Origin: Streptomyces sp. C10-9-1
GTDB lineage: Bacteria > Actinomycetota > Actinomycetes > Streptomycetales > Streptomycetaceae
Direction: 5' to 3'
DNA: 64,000 bases
Assembly: GCF_024497955.1 (NCBI RefSeq)
Contig: NZ_JANHKP010000020.1
Location: 62,001-126,000 of the forward strand
Below, piece by piece: positions 34,462 through 47,125 of the stretch. Made by a program: the position numbers and the translations under genes. Numbering within the stretch: the first letter of the stretch is position 1; every line of letters starts with the position of its first letter. The notes under the pieces are model-generated. The model saw only the letters and a list, made by a program, of their open reading frames with translations, did not search any database and was not told the origin of the DNA.

Positions 34462-35025
34462 TCAAACAACTTCCATCAAGGCTAGCAGCTCGCGCGCCAC
34501 TCCTTCGACGGAGGTGTTGACCAGGGTGGTGTCGAACTCCGCCTCCGCGGCGAGCTCGACCTTGGCGGCGTCGAGGCGGCGCTCGACGACCTCGGCGGAC
34601 TCGGTGCCCCGGCCCGTGAGCCGGCGGACCAGCTCCTCCCAGCTCGGCGGGGCGAGGAAGACGAGCTGCGAGTCCGGCATCGACTCCTTCACCTGGCGCG
34701 CGCCCTGGAGGTCGATCTCCAGCAGGACCGGCTCCCCGGCCTCCAGGCGGTCGAGGACCGCCCGGCGGGGGGTGCCGTAGCGGTTGCCCGCGAACTCGGC
34801 CCACTCCAGCAGCTCGCCGTTGGCGACGAGCTTGTCGAACTCCTCGTCGGTGACGAAGAAGTACTGGACACCGTGCTTCTCGCCGGGACGGGGCCTGCGT
34901 GTCGTGGCCGACACCGAGAGCCACACGTCGGGGTGGACCTTGCGCATATGCGCGACGACCGTGCTCTTGCCGACCCCGGAGGGGCCGGAGAGCACGGTCA
35001 GCCGCGGACGTACCTCTGCTGCCAT
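34462..35025 (-). CDS. gmk: guanylate kinase
   Basis: 187 residues; phosphorylates GMP to GDP. P-loop LSGPSGVGKSTVVAHM (about residues 12-27), GMP-binding SVSATTRRPRPGEKHGVQY (about 37-55), and the lid region ending LVRRLTGRGTESAEVVERRL. The ATG is 38 bases downstream of the sIHF stop, and rpoZ follows, so sIHF-gmk-rpoZ form a short unit ending at the 17-bp hairpin at 34092-34130. Confidence 0.97.
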   Translation of the reverse strand: MAAEVRPRLTVLSGPSGVGKSTVVAHMRKVHPDVWLSVSATTRRPRPGEKHGVQYFFVTDEEFDKLVANGELLEWAEFAGNRYGTPRRAVLDRLEAGEPVLLEIDLQGARQVKESMPDSQLVFLAPPSWEELVRRLTGRGTESAEVVERRLDAAKVELAAEAEFDTTLVNTSVEGVARELLALMEVV

Positions 35026-35063
35026 GGACCGATTATCCAGGTTCCCGGGAGTGCCGGGGAACG

Positions 35064-35387
35064 TCAGGCGGCGCCACCGCCGAACTCGCGCTCCAGGGAG
35101 GCGATCTGGTTGGAGCCGAGACCGCGGACGCGGCGGCTCTCGGAGATGCCGAGCCTCTCCATGATCTGCTTGGCGCGGACCTTGCCCACGCCCGGCAGGG
35201 ATTCGAGGAGGGCGGAGACCTTCATCTTGCCGATGACGTCGTTCTCCTGGCCCTGCTTGATGACCTCGTGGAGGGAGGCGCCGGAGTGCTTGAGTCGATT
35301 CTTCACCTCGGCCCGCTCCCGGCGAGCCGCGGCGGCCTTTTCGAGCGCGGCTGCGCGCTGTTCAGGGGTAAGGGGCGGAAGAGCCAC
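35064..35387 (-). CDS. sihF: actinobacterial integration host factor
   Basis: 107 residues, the length of the S. coelicolor protein. Basic N-terminal helix (AAARRERAEVKNRLKHSG), then a helix-two-turn-helix DNA-binding motif (VSALLESLPGVGKVRAKQIM and ERLGISESRRVRGLG). It binds DNA without sequence specificity, compacts the nucleoid and affects sporulation and antibiotic production. The GTG at 35387 has GAGGTGA upstream; the frame is open further but family members start at VALPPLTPEQR. Some databases call it mihF, after mycobacteria. Confidence 0.93.
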   Translation of the reverse strand: MALPPLTPEQRAAALEKAAAARRERAEVKNRLKHSGASLHEVIKQGQENDVIGKMKVSALLESLPGVGKVRAKQIMERLGISESRRVRGLGSNQIASLEREFGGGAA

Positions 35388-35548
35388 GCCTACGTCACCT
35401 CGGATGTCGAACTGTCGGATACGGACCGGCCCGGGGCCGTACGGCCCCGCACCAGGTGAGCGGTCGAACAGTGCAGTGCGTCTGCCCTGCTCGTTCGCTC
35501 TTCGACGGAGACTAGCGGCCATCACCGCTCCAGTCAGCGAGAACAGAC

Positions 35549-35588
35549 GAAAAGTCCTGGTCAGCATCGACTGACCAGGACTTTTCGG
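35549..35588 (-). terminator. 17-bp hairpin ending the pyrimidine operon
   Basis: CGAAAAGTCCTGGTCAG (35549-35565) pairs perfectly with CTGACCAGGACTTTTCG (35572-35588) over CATCGA. On the minus strand the distal arm ends ACTTTTCGTCTG, giving a short T run. It lies 89 bases after the pyrF stop. It is the most classical intrinsic terminator in the window. The rest of 35388-35676 (289 bases) holds the sIHF promoter region with the self-complementary GGGGCCGTACGGCCCC near 35430 and no gene. Confidence 0.9.
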
Positions 35589-35676
35589 ACAAATGGACCG
35601 GCTTTCCTGTGAAGAAAATGTCAAAGCCGGCCCGACTGCCTGGGACGACGCGCCGGGGGCCGCTCCCCCGCGGGCC

Positions 35677-36509
35677 TCAGGCCACCGCCTCGCGCACCTC
35701 GTCGGCCAGCCGCAGGGCCGCCGAGCGCAGCCCCGCAACGTCCGGTCCGTGGCGGAGCACCCCCCGGCTGACGCTCGGCAGGACGTTGCGCACGGCCGGG
35801 CCGAAGACGCCCGGCAGGTCGGCCGGGGTCGCGCCCTGTGCGCCGATGCCGGGCGCGAGCAGCGGCCCGTTGATGTCCAGGTCGACACCCGCGTCGCCGA
35901 GGGTCGCGCCCACCACGGCGCCCACCGAGCCGAGGGGCCGGGCGCCCTCGTTCTCGGCCGCCATGTGGTCGAGCATCACCTGCGCCAGGGGCGCGCCGCC
36001 GGCGCCCGTGGCGCGCTGCACCTCGGCGCCCTCCGGGTTGGAGGTCAGCGCCAGCACGAACACGCCGCTCCCGCTCAGCAGCGCCTGGTCCAGCGCCGGG
36101 CGGAGGGACCCGAACCCGAGGTAGGGCGAGAGGGTGACGGCGTCCGAGAAGAGCGGCGAGTCCTTGCGCAGGAACGCCTCCGCGTAGGCGCCCATCGTGG
36201 AGCCGATGTCGCCGCGCTTGGCGTCCATCAGGACCAGGGCGCCGGCGGCGCGGGCCTCCTCGACGGCCTTCTCCAGCACCGCGACGCCCCGGGAGCCGAA
36301 GCGCTCGAAGAACGCGGACTGCGGCTTGAGGACGGCGACGCGGTCGGCGAGGGCGTCGACGACCGCGCGGGTGAACCGCTCCAGCCCGGCGACGTCGTCG
36401 TTCAGCCCCCAGTCGGTGAGCAGCGAGGCATGCGGGTCGATGCCGACGCACAGCGGGCCTCGGGTGTCCATGGCCTGGCGGAGCCGGGCGCCGAAGGGTT
36501 CCAGAGGGC

Positions 36510-36513
<4 letters not shown>
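35677..36513 (-). CDS. pyrF: orotidine 5'-phosphate decarboxylase
   Basis: 278 residues, the longer type 2 form used by actinobacteria. Last step of UMP synthesis. CVGIDPHASLLTDWGL near residue 22 and the catalytic LVLMDAKRGDIGSTM (about residues 92-106, with the Lys-Asp pair) are intact; VLALTSNPEGAEVQ and the GIGAQGATPADL phosphate loop follow. The ATG overlaps the pyrD stop (ATGA), so it is translationally coupled and is the last gene of the pyr operon. Confidence 0.96.
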
Positions 36514-37622
<1,109 letters not shown>

Positions 37623-37788
37623 AGCGGTGTCCTCGTGAGGAGGGGGACACCGTCTCCGGTGCCCCCTCGGGTGTGCCGGACCGTTGCCGGCGGGGCTGCT
37701 TGCCGGGAAGGGGTGCGGGCGTGTTCGGGCGTGCCGCCCCGCCGGGCGGGGCGGGGCGGCACTCCGGGGAGCCGCCCGGGGGCGGGTC

Positions 37789-41089
<3,301 letters not shown>

Positions 41090-41097
<8 letters not shown>

Positions 41098-42265
41098 GCT
41101 CGGCCTCCATCGGGGCGGTGCTCATCAGGGACGTGAAGCGGTCGAACAGGTACGCGGCGTCGTGCGGGCCGGCGGCCGCCTCCGGGTGGTACTGGACGCT
41201 GAAGGCCGGCTGGTCGAGCAGGCGCAGACCCTCCACCACGTCGTCGTTCAGGCAGACGTGGGAGACCTCGACGCGCCCGTAGGGGGTGTCGGACACCCGG
41301 TCGAGGGGGGCCTCCACGGCGAACCCGTGGTTGTGGGCGGTGACCTCGACCTTGCCGGTGGTGCGGTCCTGCACGGGCTGGTTGATCCCGCGGTGGCCGT
41401 ACTTCAGCTTGTAGGTGCCGAAGCCGAGGGCCCGGCCGAGGAGCTGGTTGCCGAAGCAGATGCCGAACAGCGGGGTGCGGCGCTCCAGCACGGCCTTGAC
41501 GACGGTGAGGTCGGCGGTGGCGGGGTCGCCGGGGCCGTTGGAGAGGAAGACGCCGTCCGGGGCGACCGCGTAGACCTCCTCGACGGTGGCGGTGGCGGGC
41601 AGGACGTGGACCTCGATGCCGCGCTCGGCCATCCGGTGCGGGGTCATGCCCTTGATGCCCAGGTCGAGGGCGGCCACGGTGAACTTCTTCTCCCCGATGG
41701 CAGGCACCACGTACGCCTCGGTGGTGGCCACCTCCGCGGACAGGTCGGCGCCCTTCATCTCGGGGGCGCGCAGGACCCTCTCCAGCAGGGCCGACTCGTC
41801 GGGGGCGTCCTTCAGGGCCGGACCGGAGAAGATGCCGACGCGCATCGCGCCGCGCTCGCGCAGGTGGCGGGTGAGCGCGCGGGTGTCGACACCGGAGATC
41901 CCGACCACGTCCTGGGCGGCGAGCTCCTCGTCGAGGGAGCGGCGGGAGCGCCAGTTGGAGGGGATGCGGGCGGGGTCGCGCACCACGTAGCCGGAGACCC
42001 AGATCCTGCGGGACTCGTCGTCCTCGTCGTTGACGCCGGTGTTGCCGATGTGGGGGGCGGTCATCACGACGACCTGCCGGTGGTAGGAGGGGTCGGTGAG
42101 GGTCTCCTGGTAGCCGGTCATGCCGGTGTTGAACACCGCCTCGCCGAAGGTCTCGCCCAGGGCTCCGTAGGCGCGGCCCCGGAAGGTGCGTCCGTCCTCC
42201 AGTACGAGGACGGCGGGAGACGCCTCGTTCCTCTTCGAGGCCGTCCCCGGCGTGGAGGTCGTCAT
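41090..42265 (-). CDS. carA: carbamoyl-phosphate synthase small (glutaminase) subunit
   Basis: 391 residues. N-terminal CarA-specific domain with VFNTGMTGYQETLTDPSY, then a class I glutamine amidotransferase: nucleophile Cys in LFGICFGNQLLGRALG (about residue 268; the usual GICLGHQ reads GICFGNQ) and the His-Glu pair in FSVQYHPEAAAGPHD near residue 355. It supplies ammonia to CarB. The ATG overlaps the stop of the upstream membrane protein (ATGA). The in-frame extension to 42577 is antisense noise across that gene. Confidence 0.97.
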
Positions 42266-42870
42266 CGTGCGGTGCCTTCCGTCGTCTTGGTCATGGTGGT
42301 GAGGGTGTCGGCCCAGGTGCTCTGCTCGGCGGCCCGGTCCAGCCGGAAGCCGGAGTCGAGCAGGCGTCCGCCGTGCTCCCAGGTCACGATCAGCAGGCCG
42401 CCCTCGGCGAGGACCTTGCCCGCGATGCCCTTGTCGAGCCGGGCGCCGCGCAGCGCGGCGGCGGGGACGAAGAAGTCCGGCGCGCCGGGGCGGACGACGT
42501 CCAGGCCCTCGGGGGTGAGGGTGAGCTCCGCGCGGCTGCGCACGCCCAGGCCGTGGGCGACGATGCGGTCGAGCCACTGCCCGGCGGTGGTGGAGCCGTG
42601 GTAGCGGCCGGCGGCCGCGAGGACGGCCTCGCCCGGCTGCTCAGCGGCGGTGCCGGGCTCGGCCCCCGCCGGTCGGGCGGGCAGCTCGGGGAGGTCGGAC
42701 TGGAGGCTGCCGCGCCACTTCCAGCCCTGGCGCATCAGCCAGTAGACGAGGCCGACGAGGACGAGCAGGCCCACGACCCATCCGATGCGGGCGGCCCAGT
42801 CGGTCACCTCGGCGGACTTCCGCTCGTCGGCGAGGGTCAGTAGTGCAGGTGTCGCGAGTAGAGGTGTCAC
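42262..42870 (-). CDS. conserved pyrimidine-operon membrane protein of unknown function
   Basis: 202 residues. One membrane helix (VGLLVLVGLVYWLMRQGW, about residues 33-50), an Ala/Pro/Glu linker, then a soluble domain from about 75 to 195 with alternating strands (ELTLTPEGLDVVRPG, FFVPAAALRGARLD, GLLIVTWEHGGRLLDSGFRL), which looks like a bacterial PH-type fold. It is coupled on both sides: its GTG overlaps the pyrC stop and its stop overlaps carA. Mycobacteria carry a membrane protein at the same place between pyrC and carA, so the position is conserved across actinobacteria, but no function is known to me. Confidence 0.85.
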   Translation of the reverse strand: MTPLLATPALLTLADERKSAEVTDWAARIGWVVGLLVLVGLVYWLMRQGWKWRGSLQSDLPELPARPAGAEPGTAAEQPGEAVLAAAGRYHGSTTAGQWLDRIVAHGLGVRSRAELTLTPEGLDVVRPGAPDFFVPAAALRGARLDKGIAGKVLAEGGLLIVTWEHGGRLLDSGFRLDRAAEQSTWADTLTTMTKTTEGTAR

Positions 42871-44153
42871 GCCAGCTTCCCGTCCATGAGCGTCGCGCGG
42901 CCCCGCAGGAAGGTGTGCGTCACGCGCCCGGGCAGCTCGCGCCCCTCGTAGGGGGTGTTGCGGCTGCGGGAGGCGAAGCCCGCGGGGTCCACGGCTCCAC
43001 GGTATGCCGGATCGACCAGGGTGAGGTTGGCGGGCTCACCGGCCGAGACGGGGCGTCCGTGGCCCCGGGCACCGCCGATCCGCGCGGGGGCGAAGGACAT
43101 CCGGTCGGCGACGCCCGCCCAGTCCAGGAGCCCGGTGTCGACCATGGTCTGCTGGACGACGGAGAGCGCGGTCTCCAGGCCGACCATGCCCATGGCCGCA
43201 GCCGCCCACTCGCAGTCCTTGTCCTCGTGCGGGTGGGGGGCGTGGTCGGTGGCGACGATGTCGATGGTGCCGTCCGCGAGGGCCTCGCGCAGGGCCCTGA
43301 CGTCGCGCTCGGTGCGCAGCGGCGGGTTGACCTTGTAGACCGGGTTGTAGCTGCGGACCAGTTCGTCGGTGAGCAGCAGGTGGTGCGGGGTGACCTCGGC
43401 CGTGACGTCGATGCCCCGGGACTTGGCCCAGCGGACGATCTCCACGGAGCCGGCGGTGGAGAGGTGGCAGATGTGGACGCGGGAGCCGACGTGCTCGGCG
43501 AGCAGGACGTCGCGGGCGATGATCGACTCCTCGGCGACGGCGGGCCAGCCGCCGAGTCCGAGTTCGGCCGAGACGACGCCCTCGTTCATCTGCGCGCCCT
43601 CGGTGAGGCGCGGTTCCTGGGCGTGCTGGGCGATCACCCCGCCGAAGGCCTTCACGTACTCCAGGGCGCGGCGCATGATCACGGCGTCGTCGACGCACTT
43701 GCCGTCGTCGGAGAAGACGGTCACGCCCGCCGCGGAGTCGTGCATGGCGCCGAGCTCGGCCAGCTGGCGGCCTTCGAGGCCGACGGTGACGGCGCCGATG
43801 GGCTGGACGTCGCAGTAGCCGGACTCCTTGCCGAGCCGGTACACCTGCTCGACCACCCCGGCGGTGTCGGCGACGGGGAAGGTGTTGGCCATGGCGAACA
43901 CGGCGGTGTAGCCGCCGGAGGCGGCGGCGCGGGTGCCGGTGAGGACGGTCTCGGAATCCTCGCGCCCGGGCTCGCGCAGATGGGTGTGGAGGTCGACCAG
44001 GCCGGGCAGCAGGATCCTTCCTTCAGCCTCGACGACCTCGGCTCCCTCCGCGGGCAGCCCGGTGCCGACGGCGGCGATCTGCGCGCCGTCGACCAGGACG
44101 TCCCGGACGTCTCCGCCCAGCAGCCTCGCACCGCGGATCAGGGTCTTGCTCAT
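42867..44153 (-). CDS. pyrC: dihydroorotase
   Basis: 428 residues, type I (class I) dihydroorotase. The metal site DLHTHLREPGREDSE lies at about residues 54-68, the second His pair is in IAQHAQEPRLTEG (about 175) and HICHLSTAGSVEIVRWAKS (about 235). The C-terminal metal Asp falls in DIVATDHAPHPHEDKDCEW (about 305). It cyclises carbamoyl-aspartate to dihydroorotate. The ATG is five bases after the pyrB stop; its stop overlaps the next gene (GTGA). The frame stays open upstream through pyrB, but that part is antisense-frame noise. Confidence 0.97.
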   Translation of the reverse strand: MSKTLIRGARLLGGDVRDVLVDGAQIAAVGTGLPAEGAEVVEAEGRILLPGLVDLHTHLREPGREDSETVLTGTRAAASGGYTAVFAMANTFPVADTAGVVEQVYRLGKESGYCDVQPIGAVTVGLEGRQLAELGAMHDSAAGVTVFSDDGKCVDDAVIMRRALEYVKAFGGVIAQHAQEPRLTEGAQMNEGVVSAELGLGGWPAVAEESIIARDVLLAEHVGSRVHICHLSTAGSVEIVRWAKSRGIDVTAEVTPHHLLLTDELVRSYNPVYKVNPPLRTERDVRALREALADGTIDIVATDHAPHPHEDKDCEWAAAAMGMVGLETALSVVQQTMVDTGLLDWAGVADRMSFAPARIGGARGHGRPVSAGEPANLTLVDPAYRGAVDPAGFASRSRNTPYEGRELPGRVTHTFLRGRATLMDGKLA

Positions 44154-44158
44154 CGGTG

Positions 44159-45136
44159 TCACTTCTCCTCGGTACGGGGGTGGGCGGTGTCGGACTCGTT
44201 GCCGCCGAGCAGCAGGTAGAGGACGGCCATCCGGACGGACACGCCGGCCGCGACCTGCTCGACGACCGTGCAGCGGTCGGAGTCGGCGACCTCGGCGGTG
44301 ATCTCCATGCCGCGGACCATGGGGCCGGGGTGCATCACGATCGCGTGGTCGGGCATCCGCGCCATGCGGTCGGCGTCGAGGCCGTAGCGGCGGGAGTACT
44401 CGCGCTCGGTGGGGAAGAAGGCGGCGTTCATGCGCTCGCGCTGGACGCGCAGCATCATCACGGCGTCGGACTTGGGCAGCACGGCGTCCAGGTCGTAGGC
44501 GACCTCGCAGGGCCAGGCGCCCACGCCGACCGGCACCAGGGTGGGCGGCGCCACCAGGGTGACCTCCGCGCCCAGGGTGTGGAGCAGGTCGACGTTGGAG
44601 CGGGCGACCCGGCTGTGCAGGATGTCGCCGACGACCGTGATCCGGCGCCCGGCGAGGTCCCGGCCGATCCCGGCGTCGGGACCGACCAGGCGGCGGCGCA
44701 TGGTGAAGGCGTCCAGCAGGGCCTGGGTGGGGTGCTGGTGGGTGCCGTCGCCCGCGTTGACGACGGGGGCGTCGATCCAGCCCGACGTGGCCAGCCGGTA
44801 GGGGGCGCCGGAGGCACCGTGCCGGATGACCACGGCGTCGACGCCCATGGCCTCCAGGGTCTGCGCGGTGTCCTTGAGCGACTCGCCCTTGGAGACGCTG
44901 GAGCCCTTGGCGGCGAAGTTGATGACGTCGGCGGACAGGCGCTTCTCGGCCGCCTCGAAGGAGATCCGGGTGCGGGTGGAGTCCTCGAAGAAGAGGTTGC
45001 AGATCGTCCGCCCGCGCAGGGCGGGCAGCTTCTTGATCGGCCGGTCGGCGACCCGGGCCATCTCCTCGGCGGTGTCGAGGATGCGGATGGCTTCGTCGCG
45101 GGTGAGGTCGGCGGCCGAGATCAGATGGCGCATCAT
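44159..45136 (-). CDS. pyrB: aspartate carbamoyltransferase catalytic subunit
   Basis: 325 residues. Carbamoyl-phosphate site LFFEDSTRTRISFEAAEKRL (about residues 49-68), the KGESLKDTAQTLE loop (80s loop, Lys/Ser), HPTQALLDAFTMRRRL (about 135), and the aspartate-binding region HSRVARSNVDLL and RVQRERM. No regulatory PyrI gene is adjacent. Two ATG codons occur in tandem (MMRHLIS); the first has GGAGAAAG at 11 bases and is used here. It lies 94 bases downstream of pyrR. Confidence 0.97.
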   Translation of the reverse strand: MMRHLISAADLTRDEAIRILDTAEEMARVADRPIKKLPALRGRTICNLFFEDSTRTRISFEAAEKRLSADVINFAAKGSSVSKGESLKDTAQTLEAMGVDAVVIRHGASGAPYRLATSGWIDAPVVNAGDGTHQHPTQALLDAFTMRRRLVGPDAGIGRDLAGRRITVVGDILHSRVARSNVDLLHTLGAEVTLVAPPTLVPVGVGAWPCEVAYDLDAVLPKSDAVMMLRVQRERMNAAFFPTEREYSRRYGLDADRMARMPDHAIVMHPGPMVRGMEITAEVADSDRCTVVEQVAAGVSVRMAVLYLLLGGNESDTAHPRTEEK

Positions 45137-45230
45137 CTGGGTGCTTTCTCCAGGTCTGTGGAGGTTCGTACGACGTGCGGGCGCACGGCGGCACTCGCCG
45201 TGGCGCGCGAGCGGGGCAGGTGTGCGGGTG

Positions 45231-45809
45231 CTACTGCCCGCGGGTCGGCGCGGTGGCGCCCAGGCCGAGCAGGACGGTGTCGCGGCCGTCCTCCTCGGAG
45301 AGCTGGACCCTGACCAGTTCGCGCTGCGAGGTGGGCAGGTTCTTGCCCACGTAGTCCGCGCGGATGGGGAGCTCGCGGTGGCCGCGGTCGACGAGCACGG
45401 CGAGCTGCACGGCGCGCGGGCGGCCGATGTCGCCGAGGGCGTCGAGGGCGGCGCGGATGGTGCGCCCGGAGAAGAGCACGTCGTCGACGAGGACGACCAG
45501 GCGGCCGTCGATCCCGTCGCCGGGGATCTCGGTGCGGGCGAGCGTCCGTGCGGGCTTGAGCCGCAGGTCGTCGCGGTACATGGTGATGTCGAGGGAGCCC
45601 ACCGGGATCTTCCGCCCGGTGATGCCCTCCAGCTTGTCGGCCAGCCGGCGGGCGAGGTACACGCCGCGGGTCGGGATGCCGAGGAGCACCACGTCGTCCG
45701 CGCCCTTGGCGCGTTCGACGATCTCGTGGGCGATACGGGTGAGCATCCTGGCGATGTCCGGGGCCTCCAGAACGGCCCTGGGCTCACCGGTGTGGGTGTG
45801 CGCGTCCAT
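45231..45809 (-). CDS. pyrR: PyrR, pyr operon RNA-binding regulator / uracil phosphoribosyltransferase
   Basis: 192 residues. Type I phosphoribosyltransferase fold with the PRPP motif LVVLVDDVLFSGRTIRAALD (about residues 103-122) and the basic RNA-binding face (TMYRDDLRLKPARTLART near residue 78). PyrR binds pyr mRNA in a UMP-dependent way. It is first in the operon pyrR-pyrB-pyrC-orf-carA-carB-pyrD-pyrF, and a PyrR-binding loop covers its own ribosome binding site, so autogenous translational control is likely. ATG start with AAGGAGG. Confidence 0.96.
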   Translation of the reverse strand: MDAHTHTGEPRAVLEAPDIARMLTRIAHEIVERAKGADDVVLLGIPTRGVYLARRLADKLEGITGRKIPVGSLDITMYRDDLRLKPARTLARTEIPGDGIDGRLVVLVDDVLFSGRTIRAALDALGDIGRPRAVQLAVLVDRGHRELPIRADYVGKNLPTSQRELVRVQLSEEDGRDTVLLGLGATAPTRGQ

Positions 45810-45820
45810 ACGAAACGGAC

Positions 45821-45843
45821 CTCCTTCTCCGCCTCACGGGACG
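45821..45843 (-). promoter_or_regulatory. PyrR-binding mRNA loop overlapping the pyrR ribosome binding site
   Basis: Read on the minus strand, the leader has GTCCCGTGAGGC followed by GGAGAAGGAGG. Aligned with the Bacillus subtilis PyrR loop (GTCCAGAGAGGCTGAGAAGG) it differs at only three positions. The AAGGAGG is also the pyrR Shine-Dalgarno, 11-17 bases before the ATG, so PyrR-UMP would block translation rather than act on a terminator; none is visible between 45810 and 46039. Confidence 0.85.
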
Positions 45844-45949
45844 GCTCTTAAAGGACGTCGGAATTGCGCCGACCACGTTACCAGTGCTTGATGGGTGTAC
45901 TGATCCGGGTACGCCGGTCCATGGCCGAAACCGGTCCGGACCGCTCGGC

Positions 45950-45992
45950 TTGACTCAGCCAAGTCACGCTGCGTAACCTCACAGTGAGTTAC
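45950..45992 (+). promoter_or_regulatory. bldD promoter with BldD-type palindromic operator
   Basis: TTGACT (45950-45955) is an excellent -35; 18 bases on lies TAACCT (45974-45979), a TANNNT -10. The -10 is embedded in the palindrome GTAACCTCACAGTGAGTTAC (45973-45992), whose core CTCAC-A-GTGAG is perfect. BldD is known to repress its own promoter and to recognise palindromes of this type. Confidence 0.8.
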
Positions 45993-46039
45993 CAGTCGCG
46001 CGGCGGAGCCGCACGTTGTCACAGCGTCCGGGGAGCTAT

Positions 46040-46540
46040 ATGTCCAGCGAATACGCAAAGCAGCTCGGGGCCAAGCTCCGGGCCATCCGCACCCAGCAGG
46101 GGCTCTCGCTCCACGGGGTGGAGGAGAAGTCCCAGGGGCGCTGGAAGGCCGTCGTGGTCGGTTCGTACGAGCGCGGCGACCGCGCCGTCACCGTGCAGCG
46201 CCTTGCCGAACTGGCCGACTTCTACGGTGTGCCGGTGCAGGAGCTGCTGCCGGGCACCACGCCGGGCGGGGCCGCCGAGCCGCCGCCGAAGCTGGTCCTC
46301 GACCTGGAGCGGCTGGCCCACGTGCCGGCCGAGAAGGCGGGTCCGCTGCAGCGCTACGCCGCCACGATCCAGTCGCAGCGCGGGGACTACAACGGCAAGG
46401 TGCTGTCGATCCGGCAGGACGACCTGCGCACCCTCGCGGTCATCTACGACCAGTCCCCCTCGGTGCTGACCGAGCAGCTGATCAGCTGGGGTGTGCTGGA
46501 CGCCGACGCGCGGCGTGCGGTGGCGCACGAGGACAGCTGA
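46040..46540 (+). CDS. bldD: BldD, c-di-GMP-responsive developmental master repressor
   Basis: 166 residues. N-terminal Xre-type helix-turn-helix (YAKQLGAKLRAIRTQQGLSL to VVVGSYERGDRAVTVQRL, residues 5-60) and a C-terminal domain bearing the full c-di-GMP signature: RGD at 114-116, eight residues, then RQDD at 125-128. With c-di-GMP it dimerises through the C-terminal domain and silences sporulation genes. The ATG at 46040 has GGGGAG five bases upstream; an earlier start at 46016 would add eight residues and lacks support. It is divergent from the pyr operon, and its promoter has a self-operator. Confidence 0.98.
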   Translation: MSSEYAKQLGAKLRAIRTQQGLSLHGVEEKSQGRWKAVVVGSYERGDRAVTVQRLAELADFYGVPVQELLPGTTPGGAAEPPPKLVLDLERLAHVPAEKAGPLQRYAATIQSQRGDYNGKVLSIRQDDLRTLAVIYDQSPSVLTEQLISWGVLDADARRAVAHEDS

Positions 46541-46561
46541 CTCTCGGGTAGAAAAAACGTC

Positions 46562-46606
46562 ACGCCCCGGGGGCGGGCACCTCATCGGGTGCCCGCCCCC
46601 CGGGCG
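46562..46606. terminator. hairpin after bldD
   Basis: ACGCCCCGGGGGCGGGCACC (46562-46581) pairs with a nearly exact complement ending GGGCGT at about 46606, one mismatch, short loop TCATC. It follows the bldD stop by 21 bases, with an A run (GAAAAAACG) just before it. Confidence 0.8.
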
Positions 46607-46633
46607 TGGGCGGAGCGGCCGCGGGACGACCGC

Positions 46634-46669
46634 GGGCCCGGACCGGAGGGGTCCCTCCGGTCCGGGCCC
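46634..46669 (-). terminator. hairpin after nusB
   Basis: GGGCCCGGACCGGAGGG (46634-46650) pairs perfectly with CCCTCCGGTCCGGGCCC (46653-46669). It is 25 bases beyond the nusB stop and back to back with the bldD hairpin, so the convergent pair has one terminator for each direction. Confidence 0.8.
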
Positions 46670-46694
46670 GGCGAAGGGTCCGGCCACCGCGCCG

Positions 46695-47123
46695 TCAGTC
46701 GCGGCGCAGGCTCGCCTTGAGGTCCTTGAGGCGGCCCAGCAGGCCGTTCACGAACGACGGCGACTCGTCGGTCGAGAACTCCTTGGCGAGCTGCACGGCC
46801 TCGTCGATCACGACGGCGTCGGGCGTCTCGTCGACCCACACCAGCTCGTAGGCGCCGAGCCGGAGGATGTTGCGGTCCACGACCGGCATGCGGTCCAGCG
46901 TCCAGCCGACGGAGTAGGTGGCGATCAGCTCGTCGATCCGGTCGGCGTGCCGGGAGTACCCCTCGACCAGGTCCATGGTGTACTCGGCGACCGGCGGCTG
47001 GCGGTCGTCGGACCGCGCGTGCCGCACCCAGTCCGCGAGGACGCTCTGCACGGAGGCACCGCGCTGGTCGGCCTCGAAGAGGATCTGGAAGGCGCGCTTG
47101 CGGGCCTTGTTGCGGGCAGCCAC
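46695..47123 (-). CDS. nusB: transcription antitermination factor NusB
   Basis: 142 residues, all-helical. The family start ARNKARKRAFQILFEADQRG (arginine-rich, RNA-binding) and the C-terminal DEAVQLAKEFSTDESPSFVNGLLGRL block are unmistakable; VDRNILRLGAYELVW lies in the middle. With NusE (S10) it binds boxA RNA and prevents premature termination of rRNA transcripts. GTG start only two bases after the efp stop, so efp-nusB are cotranscribed. Confidence 0.96.
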   Translation of the reverse strand: MAARNKARKRAFQILFEADQRGASVQSVLADWVRHARSDDRQPPVAEYTMDLVEGYSRHADRIDELIATYSVGWTLDRMPVVDRNILRLGAYELVWVDETPDAVVIDEAVQLAKEFSTDESPSFVNGLLGRLKDLKASLRRD

Positions 47124-47125
47124 GG

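Noticed and set aside
37641..37667. Attenuator hairpin between carB and pyrD
   Set aside because: The stem has a bulge and is not followed by a T run; it is too weak to call, and pyrD must be expressed with the operon.
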